Shown here piece after piece: positions 1 through 9,092 of a stretch of DNA of 64,000 bases. Numbering within the stretch: position 1 is the stretch's first letter; each line of letters starts with the position of its first letter. Below the pieces are notes generated by a model. It saw only the letters and a list, made by a program, of their open reading frames with translations, was not told the DNA's origin and ran no database searches. Made by a program: the position numbers and the translations under genes. The DNA is from Sphingomonas phyllosphaerae (GTDB lineage: Bacteria > Pseudomonadota > Alphaproteobacteria > Sphingomonadales > Sphingomonadaceae), in contig NZ_JAPYKH010000005.1 of NCBI RefSeq assembly GCF_029623345.1, positions 1 to 64,000 of the forward strand, read 5' to 3'.

Positions 1-192
1 CATATTCGGCGATGGAGCGAGACGCGGATCGACGCATCCGCGAGCGCCACAACCCGCCAAGTCCGGCACGGATCCTCCTCCGCCCCCCCGGCAGCCCCGG
101 GGCGGCGCAAGCCGCCACGCTCGACCGCCGCATCTGGGCGGTCGAGGAGCGTGGGCCGCACGGTTTCGGCATGGAGGCGAACAAATCAGCGC

Positions 193-217
193 ATGGCCTC
201 GCTCTCGGCGAGGCCAT
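193..217 (-). terminator. hairpin just 3' of the rep-like gene
   Basis: A perfect 10-bp stem (ATGGCCTCGC pairing with GCGAGGCCAT) with a 5-nt loop begins 11 bp after the stop of the minus-strand rep-like gene. It is followed on that strand by a weak T-containing tail (TGATTTGTT). This is a plausible intrinsic terminator, but the T tract is poor. Upstream of it, 1-192 shows nothing I can assign. Confidence 0.4.
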
Positions 218-228
218 TCCTCATCTCT

Positions 229-936
229 CTAACCGCGCAGTGCGGGGTTCATACCACCCGGCGGTATCGCGTTGCGGTCGATCGCGCGCCCGAGGCGGGC
301 GAGTTCGCGACCCAAAGCGGTGTCGCCGGCACGGAACCGCGCCAGCTCCTCGGCAGACAGAGTCGCCAGCATCGCCGCGACCCGCTCCTCCTCCTCGCGA
401 CGGCGCGTGACGTCATCGTCGGGCGGCGGCGCGCGGCCGAGCAGCCGGCGCACCAGCTCGGCGGCCGAGCGCGGCAGCGTCAGCCGGTAGGCGTTGCTGA
501 TCTGGCGCACCTGAGGGCCGAACGGCTCAGCGTCCTCTCGCGGCGCGAAGCGGCGGATCCAGTCGAGGAAGCCGTGCGAGCGGAGCCGCTTCAAGGCCGC
601 GTGCACCGCGCTCCGCGTCCGCCGCAGTCGTTCGGCGAGATAGTCGATCGAGGGGTCGAGCCGGCCGGTGCGAAAGTCGATGATGCGCATCATCTCGCGC
701 AGCACTTCGATCGCGATATGTCCTAGCGGACCGTTGCGCTTGCCCGGCTCCTTGCCTTCGCGGTCGTAGCGCTCGGCCGCGCGCATCCGCGCGTTGCGCT
801 CGCGCCGGTCGAAGGCGGACCAGAAGTCGCCCTCGCGCATGCCGATGCGGTAGCTCGATCGTCGTATCGGCTGACCTGTGCGGTGCTTCTTCGGCCCGAC
901 GGCGGAGACGATCTCATGGAGCGAGCGCGCCGTCAT
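229..936 (-). CDS. replication-initiator-like helix-turn-helix protein
   Basis: 235 residues. The centre (about 75-125) carries a predicted winged-helix/HTH core around LAERLRRTRSAVHAALKRL followed by HGFLDWIRRF, a pattern I associate with 'replication protein A'-like HTH proteins found in sphingomonad plasmids and genomic islands. The N-terminus (about 25-65) is rich in Arg and aromatic residues. The C-terminal 60 residues are charged and probably helical. The ATG at 934-936 is the only good start. The gene stands alone, with no partition or mobilisation genes beside it, and lies directly 3' of tRNA-Met, which fits a remnant of an integrated element. It could equally be a resident DNA-binding protein. 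Family recognition is from memory of pattern only. Confidence 0.6.
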   Translation of the reverse strand: MTARSLHEIVSAVGPKKHRTGQPIRRSSYRIGMREGDFWSAFDRRERNARMRAAERYDREGKEPGKRNGPLGHIAIEVLREMMRIIDFRTGRLDPSIDYLAERLRRTRSAVHAALKRLRSHGFLDWIRRFAPREDAEPFGPQVRQISNAYRLTLPRSAAELVRRLLGRAPPPDDDVTRRREEEERVAAMLATLSAEELARFRAGDTALGRELARLGRAIDRNAIPPGGMNPALRG

Positions 937-1251
937 TGCCGCGCCTCCGACAGATCGAAATCATAGACGGTGAATAGGAGAGCTCGGCGCTTAAGGAGCG
1001 CGCAGGCCGGCATCCCTGGGTGCGACATCGTCGAAATCCCGGAGCTAGCGGTCGTAGGGCGCACGACGTCAGCGGCCGAGGCGACTCCGACCGTGGCAGG
1101 ACGTGCGAGGCAGGGCGGCGACATCGGTCGCCATCTCGAATCGGGCTCAAGGAGGAACGGGGATGCGCGCTGACGAGCGCACATGCACAAAGCCGCCCGC
1201 CACGAGTGACGAACGGCTCAAGCTCTGAACGAGCGGTGTTGGCGATTACGA
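937..1251. other. gene-free stretch between rep-like gene and tRNA-Met
   Basis: About 315 bp with no convincing reading frame on either strand. It should hold the promoter of the rep-like gene. If an integrated element ends at tRNA-Met, it would also hold the attachment junction. I see no obvious partial copy of the tRNA 3' end here; the second copy would lie left of the window. Confidence 0.5.
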
Positions 1252-1328
1252 TGGTAGCGGAGGAGGGACTTGAACCCCCGACACGCGGATTATGATTCCG
1301 CTGCTCTAACCAGCTGAGCTACTCCGCC
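1252..1328 (-). tRNA. tRNA-Met (CAT)
   Basis: A full 77-nt cloverleaf on the minus strand: acceptor GGCGGAG pairing with CTCCGCT, D-arm GCTC/GAGC, anticodon stem GCGGA/TCCGC with a 7-nt loop carrying CAT, T-arm GGGGG/CCCTC, and an encoded CCA end at 1252-1254. The first pair is G-T, as in elongator Met tRNAs rather than initiator tRNA. A lysidine-modified Ile2 tRNA also has a CAT anticodon, but the body resembles the alphaproteobacterial elongator Met tRNA. Its 3' end faces the rep-like gene. Confidence 0.95.
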
Positions 1329-1380
1329 CCAAGGGCATTCGCCGAAGCGAGGGCGCCTCTTAGCAGGGCGCGCGGTGCCG

Positions 1381-2718
1381 TCAAGCGACAACCGGCACGC
1401 CGTAAAGATCATGCTCGTCGGCGTCCTCGATCGCCACGCGGACGATGTCGCCGGGCGCGAGATGGCCGGCGTCGCGCAGCTGCACCTCGCCGTCGATCTC
1501 GGGCGCGTCCGCCTGCGAGCGCGCGGTGGCGCCGCCGCTCGCCGGGTCGACCGCGTCGACGATCACCTCGAGCGTGCGCCCGACCTTGGCGGCGAGCTTG
1601 GCCGCCGAGATCGCTGCGGTCTTCTCCATGATGCGGGCATAGCGCTCCTCCTTGACAGCCTCGGGCACCGGGTCAGGCAGGTCGTTCGCCGACGCGCCAG
1701 AGACCGGCTCGAAGCGGAAGGCGCCGACGCGATCGAGCTGCGCCTCGTCGAGCCAGTCGAGCAGATACTGGAAATCGGCCTCGGTCTCGCCGGGAAAGCC
1801 GACCACGAAGGTGGAGCGGATCGCGATGTCGGGGCAGATCTCGCGCCAGGCGCGGATCCGGCCGAGTACCTTGGCGTCGTTGGCGGGCCGCTTCATGCGC
1901 CGCAGCACCGCGGGCGCGGCGTGCTGGAAAGGAATGTCGAGATAGGGCAGCACCAAGCCCTCCGCCATGAGCGGGATCACCTGGTCGACGTGCGGGTAGG
2001 GATAGACATAGTGGAGTCGCACCCAGGGGGCGATCCGGCCGAGCTCGCGCGCCAGGTCGGTCATGTGCGGCCGCACCTCGCGATCCTTCCAGCGCCGCGG
2101 CTGATCGCGAATGTCGATCCCGTAGGCGGACGTGTCCTGGCTGATCACCAGCAGCTCGCGCGTCCCTGCCGCCACCAGCTTCTCGGCCTCGCGCAGGATC
2201 GCGTCGGGGCGACGGCTGACCAGATCGCCGCGCAACGACGGGATGATGCAGAAGGAACAGCGGTGATTGCAGCCCTCCGAGATCTTCAGATAGCTGTAAT
2301 GGCGCGGGGTAAGCTTGAGCCCGGCATCGGGGATCAGATCGACATACGGGCTGATCGCCGCCGGCGCGGCGGCATGGACCGCCTCGACCACCTGCTCATA
2401 TTCATGCGCGCCGGTGATGGCGAGAACGTCGGGGAAACGATCGCGGATCGCCTCCGCTTCCTTGCCCATGCAGCCGGTGACGATCACGCGCCCGTTCTCG
2501 GCGATTGCTTCACCGATCGCCTCGAGGCTTTCCTCCTTGGCCGAGTCGAGGAAGCCGCAGGTGTTGACGAGTACGACGTCGGCGCCGGCATAGTCCGGCG
2601 ACATCTGATAGCCGTCCGCGCGCAGCTGGGTCAGGATCCGCTCCGAATCGACCAGATTCTTGGGACAGCCAAGCGAGACCATGCCGACACGCGGCGGGGA
2701 GGGGAGTACAGTTGCCAT
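1381..2718 (-). CDS. rimO: ribosomal protein S12 methylthiotransferase RimO
   Basis: Radical-SAM enzyme that methylthiolates Asp88 of ribosomal protein S12, using two [4Fe-4S] clusters. The 445 residues match the usual length. The N-terminal UPF0004 domain has cluster cysteines at about C18 ([12 protein letters not shown]), C54 (NTCGF) and C83 (TGCMGK). The radical-SAM motif CxxxCxxC is at C150, C154 and C157. A TRAM domain forms the last 65 or so residues. Reading is open upstream to 2856, but the ATG at 2716-2718 puts the conserved start [20 protein letters not shown] in place, so I chose it. It is divergent from anmK across about 95 bp, and tRNA-Met lies 52 bp downstream on the same strand. 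Confidence 0.97.
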   Translation of the reverse strand: MATVLPSPPRVGMVSLGCPKNLVDSERILTQLRADGYQMSPDYAGADVVLVNTCGFLDSAKEESLEAIGEAIAENGRVIVTGCMGKEAEAIRDRFPDVLAITGAHEYEQVVEAVHAAAPAAISPYVDLIPDAGLKLTPRHYSYLKISEGCNHRCSFCIIPSLRGDLVSRRPDAILREAEKLVAAGTRELLVISQDTSAYGIDIRDQPRRWKDREVRPHMTDLARELGRIAPWVRLHYVYPYPHVDQVIPLMAEGLVLPYLDIPFQHAAPAVLRRMKRPANDAKVLGRIRAWREICPDIAIRSTFVVGFPGETEADFQYLLDWLDEAQLDRVGAFRFEPVSGASANDLPDPVPEAVKEERYARIMEKTAAISAAKLAAKVGRTLEVIVDAVDPASGGATARSQADAPEIDGEVQLRDAGHLAPGDIVRVAIEDADEHDLYGVPVVA

Positions 2719-2812
2719 GAGACGCCGCGCACATAATGCGCGACGGCCGGATTTGCCAGCACCGCTGACGTAGCGATAGGAACGCGAAGTGAACGGGCGG
2801 GAGACAGACACG

Positions 2813-3907
2813 ATGCTGGCGATCGGGCTGATGTCGGGCACCTCGCTCGACGGCATCGACGCGGCGCTGATCGAAACCGACGGCGAGCGCGCTGCGCGGC
2901 TGGTGGCGTTCCGCGGCGAGCCCTATTCGGACCCGGCGCGCGCGCAGCTCGCCGCCGCGACCCAGCTGGCGCTCGGCTTCCGGCGCCCGCGCGCCAGCCC
3001 GCCGATCGTCGCCGCGGCCAAGCTGATCACACGGACCCACACGCTGGCCGTGCAGAAACTGCTGCGCGACGCCGGAGTGACGGCGGTCGAGGTCGAGGTC
3101 ATCGGCTTCCACGGCCAGACCGTCGCGCATCGCCCGGATCGCGGCTGGACCTGGCAGATCGGTGACGGCCAGACGCTCGCCGACGTCACCGGCATCACCA
3201 CCGTCGGCGACTTCCGCTCCGCCGACGTCGCCGCGGGCGGGCAGGGCGCGCCGCTGCTGCCGGTCTATCACGCCGCGCGCGCCGCCGCGCTCGACGAACC
3301 GGTCGCGGTGCTCAACCTCGGCGGCGTCGCCAACATCACCCTGGTGGCGGATGGTGCCCCGCTCGCCGCCTTCGACACCGGCCCCGCCAACGGCCTGATC
3401 GACAGCTGGATGGAGCAGGAGGCCGGCGAGCGCTTCGACCGCGACGGTGCCACCGCCGCGGCCGGACGGGTCGATGAGAGCGTGTTGGGCGCCATGCTCG
3501 ACCATCCTTTCTTCGACGCGCCCTATCCCAAGTCGCTTGATCGCAGCGACTTCACGATCCAGCCGGCACGTGGGCTGGGCTTGGCCGACGGCGCGGCGAC
3601 GCTGACGGCCTTCACCGCAGCGAGCGTCGCGGTGGGATTGCGGCTGCTGCCGCGGGCGCCGCGGCGGCTGCTCGTGGGCGGCGGCGGACGGCTCAACCCG
3701 ACGCTGATGCGGATGATCGCCGAGCAGACCGGATTGCCGGTCGAGCCGGTCGACGTGCTGGGATGGAACGGTGATTCGCTTGAGGCCGAGGGCTTCGCCT
3801 TCATGGCGGTAAGGACGCTCCGCGGGCTGCCGATCAGCTTTCCCGGCACAACCGGCGCACCACGTGCGCTGTGCGGCGGTACCGTCTTCCGGCCCCGTGC
3901 GCGCTGA
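2813..3907 (+). CDS. anmK: anhydro-N-acetylmuramic acid kinase
   Basis: Cytoplasmic peptidoglycan-recycling enzyme that phosphorylates and hydrates 1,6-anhydroMurNAc to MurNAc-6-phosphate. From the ATG at 2813 it has 364 residues, the normal size, and opens with the family signature [24 protein letters not shown] (about 103-111), the nucleotide-site stretch [19 protein letters not shown] and the late GGGGRLNP glycine loop are all visible. An in-frame GTG at 2789 would add eight residues. The ATG is preferred because GGGAG lies 9 bp before it and homologues begin at this point. It ends 3 bp from the convergent DUF4112 gene. Confidence 0.96.
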   Translation: MLAIGLMSGTSLDGIDAALIETDGERAARLVAFRGEPYSDPARAQLAAATQLALGFRRPRASPPIVAAAKLITRTHTLAVQKLLRDAGVTAVEVEVIGFHGQTVAHRPDRGWTWQIGDGQTLADVTGITTVGDFRSADVAAGGQGAPLLPVYHAARAAALDEPVAVLNLGGVANITLVADGAPLAAFDTGPANGLIDSWMEQEAGERFDRDGATAAAGRVDESVLGAMLDHPFFDAPYPKSLDRSDFTIQPARGLGLADGAATLTAFTAASVAVGLRLLPRAPRRLLVGGGGRLNPTLMRMIAEQTGLPVEPVDVLGWNGDSLEAEGFAFMAVRTLRGLPISFPGTTGAPRALCGGTVFRPRAR

Positions 3908-3910
3908 GGC

Positions 3911-4333
3911 TCAGCGCGTGACGGTCACCGTGGCGGGGTGGTGCTTGTCGAGATAACGCTTGATCCGCCTCACGTTGCGCGTGTTCGAGCGATACAACAG
4001 GTCGGCCGCGTCGCCGATCAGCGGGATCGCGCCGAGCAAGGTGTCGAAGCCGATCCGCGCGGTCATGCCCATCAGGGCGGCGCGGCTCATGCCGAGATTC
4101 CGCGCTTCCCAGACGACCCACATGCCCATTGCCGCGGTGACCAGGTCGCCGATCACGGGGACCAGCCCGATGATGGCGTCGAGCCCGACCCGACGATTGA
4201 TGCCGGGGATGACGAACAGCCCCTCGAGCAGCTGTTCCATCGCCTCGACTCGGCGGCGCACTGAGGCGGGATCACTGCCGGTCGGCAGCGAGTGGAGCAG
4301 CGACGCGGTCAGCGGCGTGGGACGGGCGTTCAT
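3911..4333 (-). CDS. DUF4112 domain-containing protein
   Basis: 140 residues from the ATG at 4331-4333. Residues about 35-125 form the DUF4112 region: a short amphipathic stretch (EQLLEGLFVIPGINRRVGLDAIIGLVP in two parts) and two glycine-rich hydrophobic hairpins (VIGDLVTAAMGMWVV and LLGAIPLIGDAADLLY) that probably lie in or on the inner membrane. The family has no established function that I know of. It sits 5 bp after the stop of the substrate-binding protein gene on the same strand, so the two are probably cotranscribed. Confidence 0.88.
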   Translation of the reverse strand: MNARPTPLTASLLHSLPTGSDPASVRRRVEAMEQLLEGLFVIPGINRRVGLDAIIGLVPVIGDLVTAAMGMWVVWEARNLGMSRAALMGMTARIGFDTLLGAIPLIGDAADLLYRSNTRNVRRIKRYLDKHHPATVTVTR

Positions 4334-4338
4334 GGGAC

Positions 4339-5886
4339 TTAATTGGTGTCGACGCGCAGCCGGTTCAACGGGTGCCAGGCACGCGCGTTCGGCTGCCACT
4401 GGCGCAGCCGCAGCGCCACGAGCGACCAGCGGAACGGTTGCGCGAGCGGGATGAACGCGACGTCATCCGTGAGCAGGCGATCGGCGGTGGCGCTCGCGCG
4501 CGCGCGCGCGTCAAGCGTGTCGGCGAGACGTGCCGCCTCGATCGCCTCGCGTGCGTCGTCGGAGCAGGCGACGCAGGCCTCGCCGAGGTACCAGCGCGCG
4601 CTGTCATAAGGGGCGACCGCGTCGACGAGACGCAGGTCAGCGTCCGCCGCATCGGCGGCGACTCGGATCGGGCGCACGCCGATCGCGTAGAGGTCGCGCG
4701 CGAGCCGCGCCCACAGCAAGGTGCCGCCCGCGCCGACCGGCAGCGCGAGCCGAAGCCTCGGTGCCGCCCCGCTGGCGAGCCGCCACGCGCTCACGCGCGC
4801 GCGCGCCGCCGCCTGGCGCTGCTCGGTCAGCACGGTGCTCCATCCGGGGTTGGCGGGCGGCGCGGCGGAGTCGAGCTGCTCCGGCAGCACGGTCTCGCGC
4901 GTCGCCCAGTCGGTCGAAACGCTCGCCACCAGGTCGCCGCGGTCGAACGCCATGGCGATCGCGCCGCGGTTGGCGGCATCGGCGAGGAAGCCGTCGCGCC
5001 GCAGCACCGCCAACCCGAACAGTCCGGCGGCCGGATCGATCTTGACGTTGATCGGCGCGGGGTTGGCGGCGCGCAGGAGCGGCCATGCGGCGATCGTACC
5101 GCCGGAAACGAGGTCGGATTGGCGCTCGACGAAGCGCAGGATCGCGGTCGCCGCGCGCTCGCCGCGGAGCAGCACATTATCCTCGGGGGCGGGGCCCGGC
5201 TCCTCCGGATCGCGTTCGGGATCGAGCGCGGGGGTGAGCAGCAGCCCGCCCCCGCGCTCGGCACGCTGGCGGAACGGACCCGCGCCGCCCGGCGGGCGCG
5301 GACGATCGCGCACCAGCGCGAGTTCGGGCTGGGCGAACAATTTGAGCAGGTCGGGCCTGGGCCGCGCCAGCTCGACCTCGATCACCTCGGGGGTCATCTC
5401 GACGATCGACGACACCGCGGTGAGATAGGGGGCGAGCCGGTTGCCTGAGCGCGGGTTTATTTCGCGCCGCAGCAGTGCCACCACCTGCGCCGCACGCACC
5501 GGCGCCCCGTCGGGCCAGTGCGCGTCGCGCAGGCGAAAGATGTAGCTGCGCCCCTCGTCGGTGACGATCCAGCGCTCGGCCACGCCCGCCTCGACCTGCC
5601 CCGCGGCGTCCAGCCGGACAAGACCCTCGGCCAGCGAGTCGGTGAGTAATCGATCCGGTTCGGTGAGGCGCGCGCGGTCGCGTCCGGGCAGATGGGGCGC
5701 GCCGCCGATGACGCTGACCACCACCGGCCCGACATCGGCGCGCCGCCCGCAGCTGGCGGTGGTGAACAGCAGGGCGGCCGCGGTTGCTCGCCCGAAGATG
5801 GTGCGGACGGCGGGACTCGAACCCGCACGCCGATGGCAGAGGATTTTAAGTCCCCAGCGTCTACCGATTCCGCCACGTCCGCCCAT
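4339..5886 (-). CDS. ABC transporter substrate-binding lipoprotein, peptide/nickel type (SBP_bac_5); start uncertain
   Basis: Resembles family-5 extracytoplasmic binding proteins: an early stretch LTEPDRLLTDSLAEGLVRLDAAGQVEAGVAERW (shown here only as a landmark, about 65 residues in) followed by WxVxxxGxxYxFxLRDxxWPDGxPV, which is diagnostic. A lipoprotein-type signal, AALLFTTASC, precedes the mature part. No ATG, GTG or TTG lies between the end of tRNA-Leu (5799) and this signal. The first in-frame ATGs are at 5886 and 5922, both upstream of the tRNA, and the first GTG inside (about 5724) would delete the signal. The coordinates use ATG 5886, but a non-standard start near 5799 or a false upstream part is possible. 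No permease or ATPase genes are adjacent, so the substrate is unknown. Confidence 0.75.
   Translation of the reverse strand: MGGRGGIGRRWGLKILCHRRAGSSPAVRTIFGRATAAALLFTTASCGRRADVGPVVVSVIGGAPHLPGRDRARLTEPDRLLTDSLAEGLVRLDAAGQVEAGVAERWIVTDEGRSYIFRLRDAHWPDGAPVRAAQVVALLRREINPRSGNRLAPYLTAVSSIVEMTPEVIEVELARPRPDLLKLFAQPELALVRDRPRPPGGAGPFRQRAERGGGLLLTPALDPERDPEEPGPAPEDNVLLRGERAATAILRFVERQSDLVSGGTIAAWPLLRAANPAPINVKIDPAAGLFGLAVLRRDGFLADAANRGAIAMAFDRGDLVASVSTDWATRETVLPEQLDSAAPPANPGWSTVLTEQRQAAARARVSAWRLASGAAPRLRLALPVGAGGTLLWARLARDLYAIGVRPIRVAADAADADLRLVDAVAPYDSARWYLGEACVACSDDAREAIEAARLADTLDARARASATADRLLTDDVAFIPLAQPFRWSLVALRLRQWQPNARAWHPLNRLRVDTN
5799..5882 (-). tRNA. tRNA-Leu (TAA)
   Basis: 84-nt class II tRNA on the minus strand: acceptor GCGGACG pairing with CGTCCGC, anticodon stem GGGGA/TCCTC with a loop carrying TAA, a long variable arm around TGCCATCGGCG, T-arm GCGGG/CCCGC with TTCGAGT loop, and an encoded CCA at 5799-5801. 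It lies inside the 5' extension of the binding-protein reading frame and 49 bp downstream of ihfB on the same strand. Confidence 0.96.
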
Positions 5887-5931
5887 CGTCGCCCACGAAG
5901 CGGTTGCGACCGACCGCGTCAACCCGGCGCG

Positions 5932-6216
5932 TCACTCACCGACGTTGAGGCGGACGCGCATCTCCTTGCCGGGCTTGAAGAAGGGTACGCGCTTGGCATC
6001 GACCTCGACGGTCTCGCCGGTGCGCGGGTTGCGGCCCACACGAGCATCCCGCGCGCGGGTGGAGAACGCACCGAAACCGCGCAGCTCGACTCGGCCGTTG
6101 CTGGCCAGGCGCGCGGTGATTTCGTCGAAGAACGTAGCCACGATCGCCTCCACGTCGCGCTGCGCCAGCTCCGGATTACCGGCGACCAACTGCTGCACCA
6201 ACTCCGAGCGTATCAT
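5932..6216 (-). CDS. ihfB: integration host factor subunit beta
   Basis: 94-residue HU/IHF-family DNA-bending protein. It starts [15 protein letters not shown] at the ATG 6214-6216, with the alpha-helical dimer body in the first 45 residues and the beta-arm [13 protein letters not shown] (about 60-72) whose proline intercalates in DNA. The C-terminal strand ends [14 protein letters not shown]. Length and the RNPRTG arm fit IhfB better than HU. It is located downstream of rpsA on the same strand, as in many proteobacteria, but an intrinsic terminator lies between the two, so it should have its own promoter in 6217-6350. Confidence 0.95.
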   Translation of the reverse strand: MIRSELVQQLVAGNPELAQRDVEAIVATFFDEITARLASNGRVELRGFGAFSTRARDARVGRNPRTGETVEVDAKRVPFFKPGKEMRVRLNVGE

Positions 6217-6350
6217 CCTGCGTCCACTTCCGGCGTATACCAATCGAGCCGGGTTGATACAGATAAGCCTTCCCACGCGATAGCACCGATCTGGTCGTTT
6301 TTCAGCATAATGGGTCAGTGTTGTACGGTTGAGCGCTAACATCGAATGAG

Positions 6351-6380
6351 AAAAGGGGACCGGCCTCGCGGCCGATCCCC
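6351..6380 (-). terminator. intrinsic terminator of rpsA
   Basis: Thirty bases after the rpsA stop, an 11-bp GC-rich stem (GGGGATCGGCC pairing with GGCCGGTCCCC, one G-T pair) with a GCGA tetraloop is followed immediately by TTTTCTC. This is the clearest Rho-independent terminator in the window and separates rpsA from ihfB. Confidence 0.85.
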
Positions 6381-6409
6381 CCACGTCACCTCGCGGTGCC
6401 GCATCCCGC

Positions 6410-8116
6410 TTACTTCTTGGTGTCGCGCGCCTTGAGCGCCTCGCCCAGAATGTCGCCCAGCGACGCGCCCGAGTCGGACGAGCCATACTGCGCCACCGCC
6501 TGCTTCTCCTCGGAGATCTGCATCGCCTTGATCGAGAAGGTAGGCTTTTTCGAACGATCGAAGCCGGTGACCATCGCGTCAAACTTCTGCCCGACCTGGA
6601 ACCGCTCCGGACGCTGCTCGTCGCGATCGCGGCCAAGGTCGGTGCGCTTGATGAAGCCGGTCGCGCCGTCATCGCCCTGCTGCACTTCGAGACCCGCGTC
6701 GCGAACCTCGAGCACGGTGACGGTGACGACCTGGTTCTTGCCCAGGCGATCGCCCGCGCCCGCCGCGACAGGGCCGCCGCGCTCGAGCTGCTTCATGCCG
6801 AGCGAGATGCGCTCCTTTTCCGGATCGATGTCGAGCACCACCGCCTGCACGGTCTCGCCCTTGCGGTGCAGGTTGAGCGCGTCCTCACCCGATACGCCCC
6901 AGGCGATATCGGACATGTGGACCATGCCGTCGACGTCGTTGTCCAGGCCGATGAACAGGCCGAACTCGGTCGCGTTCTTGACCTCGCCCTCGACGGTCGA
7001 GCCGATCGGGTGCGCGGCGGCGAACGCCTCCCACGGGTTGTTCTGCGCCTGCTTCAGACCCAGCGAGATGCGACGCTTGTCCTCGTCGACCTCGAGCACC
7101 ACCACGTCCACCTCCTGCGAGGTCGACACGATCTTGCCGGGATGGACGTTCTTCTTGGTCCACGACATCTCGGACACGTGGACGAGACCCTCGATGCCTG
7201 CCTCAAGCTCGACGAACGCACCATATTCGGTGATGTTCGTGACGCGGCCCGACAGCTTGGCGCCGACCGGATACTTGGCCGACGCGCCATCCCACGGATC
7301 GCTCTCGAGCTGCTTCATGCCCAGCGAGATGCGCTGCGTGTCCTTGTTGATGCGGATGATCTGCACCTTCACGGTGTCGCCGATGTTGATCATCTCGCTC
7401 GGGTGGCCGACGCGCTTGTAGCTCAGGTCGGTGACGTGCAGCAGCCCGTCGATCCCGCCCAGGTCGACGAAGGCGCCGTAGTCGGTGATGTTCTTCACCA
7501 CGCCGTCGATGATCTGGCCCTCGTGGAGCGACTGGATCAGGCCCGAGCGCTGCTCGGCGCGAGTCTCTTCCAGCACGGCGCGGCGCGACACCACGATGTT
7601 GCCGCGCTTGCGGTCCATCTTGAGGATCTGGAACGGCTGCGGGATGTCCATCAGCGGCGTCACGTCACGCACCGGGCGGATGTCGACCTGCGAGCCGGGG
7701 AGGAATGCCACCGCGCCATTGAGGTCGACGGTGAAGCCGCCCTTGACGCGACCGAAGATCACGCCCTCGACGCGCGCGGTCTTGCTGAACTCGAGCTCGA
7801 GCTTGTCCCAGGCGGCCTCGCGGCGCGCACGGTCGCGGCTGAGCATCGCTTCGCCGTGCATGTTCTCGACGCGATCGACATACACCTCGACCTCGTCGCC
7901 GACCTTGAGCTCGGCCTTCTGTCCGGGTGCCGGCGCGAACTCGCGGAGCGGCACGCGGCCCTCGCTCTTCAGACCGACGTCGATCACCGCCAGGTCGTTC
8001 TCGATGCCGGTCACGGTGCCGAGCACCACGCGGCCCTCGAAGCTGTCGGCACCGCCGAACATGTCATCGAGCAGCGCCGCGAATTCGTCGCGCGAGGGAG
8101 TTGCCGTAGAGGCCAT
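6410..8116 (-). CDS. rpsA: 30S ribosomal protein S1
   Basis: 568 residues with six S1 (OB-fold) repeats, which deliver mRNA to the 30S subunit. The start [20 protein letters not shown] and repeats such as [77 protein letters not shown] and [18 protein letters not shown] can be read in order. The last repeat is more diverged. The reading frame stays open upstream to 8725, but that part is antisense to cmk. The ATG at 8114-8116 matches the family start. It has its own promoter about 200 bp upstream. Confidence 0.98.
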   Translation of the reverse strand: MASTATPSRDEFAALLDDMFGGADSFEGRVVLGTVTGIENDLAVIDVGLKSEGRVPLREFAPAPGQKAELKVGDEVEVYVDRVENMHGEAMLSRDRARREAAWDKLELEFSKTARVEGVIFGRVKGGFTVDLNGAVAFLPGSQVDIRPVRDVTPLMDIPQPFQILKMDRKRGNIVVSRRAVLEETRAEQRSGLIQSLHEGQIIDGVVKNITDYGAFVDLGGIDGLLHVTDLSYKRVGHPSEMINIGDTVKVQIIRINKDTQRISLGMKQLESDPWDGASAKYPVGAKLSGRVTNITEYGAFVELEAGIEGLVHVSEMSWTKKNVHPGKIVSTSQEVDVVVLEVDEDKRRISLGLKQAQNNPWEAFAAAHPIGSTVEGEVKNATEFGLFIGLDNDVDGMVHMSDIAWGVSGEDALNLHRKGETVQAVVLDIDPEKERISLGMKQLERGGPVAAGAGDRLGKNQVVTVTVLEVRDAGLEVQQGDDGATGFIKRTDLGRDRDEQRPERFQVGQKFDAMVTGFDRSKKPTFSIKAMQISEEKQAVAQYGSSDSGASLGDILGEALKARDTKK

Positions 8117-8185
8117 AAAATCGTTCGTCCTAGTCGTGTTTCCGGCCAAGCGGTTGGGTCCGCTGGTCTTGGCCATCACTGTCGC

Positions 8186-8220
8186 GCCGACCCCATGTCG
8201 CGCGCGACATCCATGTCGGC
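8186..8220 (-). promoter_or_regulatory. nested hairpin in the rpsA leader
   Basis: The 16-bp perfect palindrome ATGTCGCGCGCGACAT (8195-8210) is enclosed by a second 6-bp stem (GCCGAC 8186-8191 with GTCGGC 8215-8220). It lies 70-105 bp before the rpsA start codon, inside the predicted leader. S1 synthesis is autoregulated in other bacteria, so a control role is plausible but unproven here. Confidence 0.5.
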
Positions 8221-8317
8221 ACGAGGTGCGAGGAGACGCCGCCCATAAGCGAAAAGGCGCGAGAGGACCTGCCTGTCGCGCCATGCCTCCGCGAGCCCCA
8301 GCCCACCGGACGTCTGT

Positions 8318-8346
8318 TATATAGCGGATGATGCAGGAGGCGACAA
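8318..8346 (-). promoter_or_regulatory. sigma-70-type promoter of rpsA
   Basis: On the minus strand, TTGTCG (8341-8346) and TATATA (8318-8323) are separated by exactly 17 bp, a near-consensus housekeeping promoter. Transcription would start near 8311 and give a leader of about 195 nt before rpsA. Confidence 0.75.
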
Positions 8347-8441
8347 GCGTATGGCGCATCGGCGGCAGAGGTGCCGCCAAGGCACTGTCAGACAGGCGCC
8401 TGGGCTGCCGCCAACGCTTCGCCGACGTCAGAACATCATGC

Positions 8442-9092
8442 TCACGCCGGCGGCACGGCCATCGCGGCGGCGCGCGCAAGTCGCGCCTCCACCAGCACGA
8501 TCGCCTTGGCCACCGCTGCCTCGATCGACAGGAAACTGGTGTCGAGCTGCGCCGCGTCGATCGCGGGCACCAACGGTGCGGTGGCGCGCGAGCTGTCGCG
8601 ATCGTCGCGCGCACGAATGTCGGCCAGCACCTGGTCGTAGCTGGTGTCGTCGCCGCGCGCGCGCAGCTCGGCATGGCGGCGCTGCGCGCGGATCGTCGGC
8701 GTCGCGCGAATGAACAGCTTGGCATCGGCGTCGGGGGCGATCACCGTGCCGATGTCGCGCCCGTCGAGCACCGCGCCGCCGGGCTGGTGCGCGAACCTTT
8801 TCTGCCGCTGGAGCAGCGCCGCGCGCACCAAGGGATGCGCCGAGACGATCGACGCGATCTGCCCGGTCGCGTCGTCGCGCAGCGCGGAGTCGGCGAGCAG
8901 ATCCTCGTCGAAGCCGCAGGCGGCGACCGCATCGGCCTCGATCGACGGATCGAGCTCGAGCCGCATCACGGTGATCGCCACCGCCCGGTACAACAAGCCG
9001 GTGTCGAGGTGGGGAACATGGTAGTGACGGGCCAGCGCGCGCGCGATCGTGCCTTTGCCCGAGGCCGCAGGCCCGTCCACCGCGATGATCAC
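8442..9092 (-). CDS. cmk: cytidylate kinase
   Basis: 216 residues. Phosphorylates CMP and dCMP with ATP in the cytoplasm. It starts [15 protein letters not shown], with the P-loop at about 7-15, followed by [11 protein letters not shown] (substrate-binding region) and [19 protein letters not shown] (about 112-130), the family's GRDIGTV signature. Its ATG overlaps the aroA stop by 4 bp (ATGA, 9089-9092), so the two are translationally coupled. The aroA-cmk-rpsA order is a widespread conserved arrangement. Confidence 0.97.
   Translation of the reverse strand: MIIAVDGPAASGKGTIARALARHYHVPHLDTGLLYRAVAITVMRLELDPSIEADAVAACGFDEDLLADSALRDDATGQIASIVSAHPLVRAALLQRQKRFAHQPGGAVLDGRDIGTVIAPDADAKLFIRATPTIRAQRRHAELRARGDDTSYDQVLADIRARDDRDSSRATAPLVPAIDAAQLDTSFLSIEAAVAKAIVLVEARLARAAAMAVPPA

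Larger units (their letters stand above)
8117..8441 (-). other. rpsA leader and promoter region
   Basis: About 325 bp between cmk and rpsA with no gene. It holds a strong promoter (8318-8346) and a long transcribed leader of roughly 195 nt with a nested hairpin (8186-8220). A 7-bp hairpin (GGCGGCA/TGCCGCC, 8361-8378) lies between the cmk stop and the promoter and may mark the end of the cmk message, although it has no T tract. Confidence 0.6.

Noticed and set aside
1252..1328. tRNA with CAT anticodon as tRNA-Ile2
   Set aside because: The G1-T72 pair and stem sequence resemble elongator Met tRNA of alphaproteobacteria. I cannot exclude Ile2 without a tRNA model, but Met is favoured.
1375..2736. 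Long plus-strand open frame antisense to rimO
   Set aside because: It is the complement of a clear rimO gene with all radical-SAM motifs. The antisense frame has no family resemblance and an Arg/Ala-rich composition typical of high-GC shadows.
4372..5448. 358-codon plus-strand frame across the substrate-binding protein gene
   Set aside because: Shadow frame: Arg/Gly-rich with no domain signature, whereas the minus strand gives a recognisable SBP_bac_5 protein.
6410..8725. 771-residue S1 with N-terminal extension
   Set aside because: The extra part is antisense to cmk, lacks S1 motifs and lies upstream of the predicted promoter.
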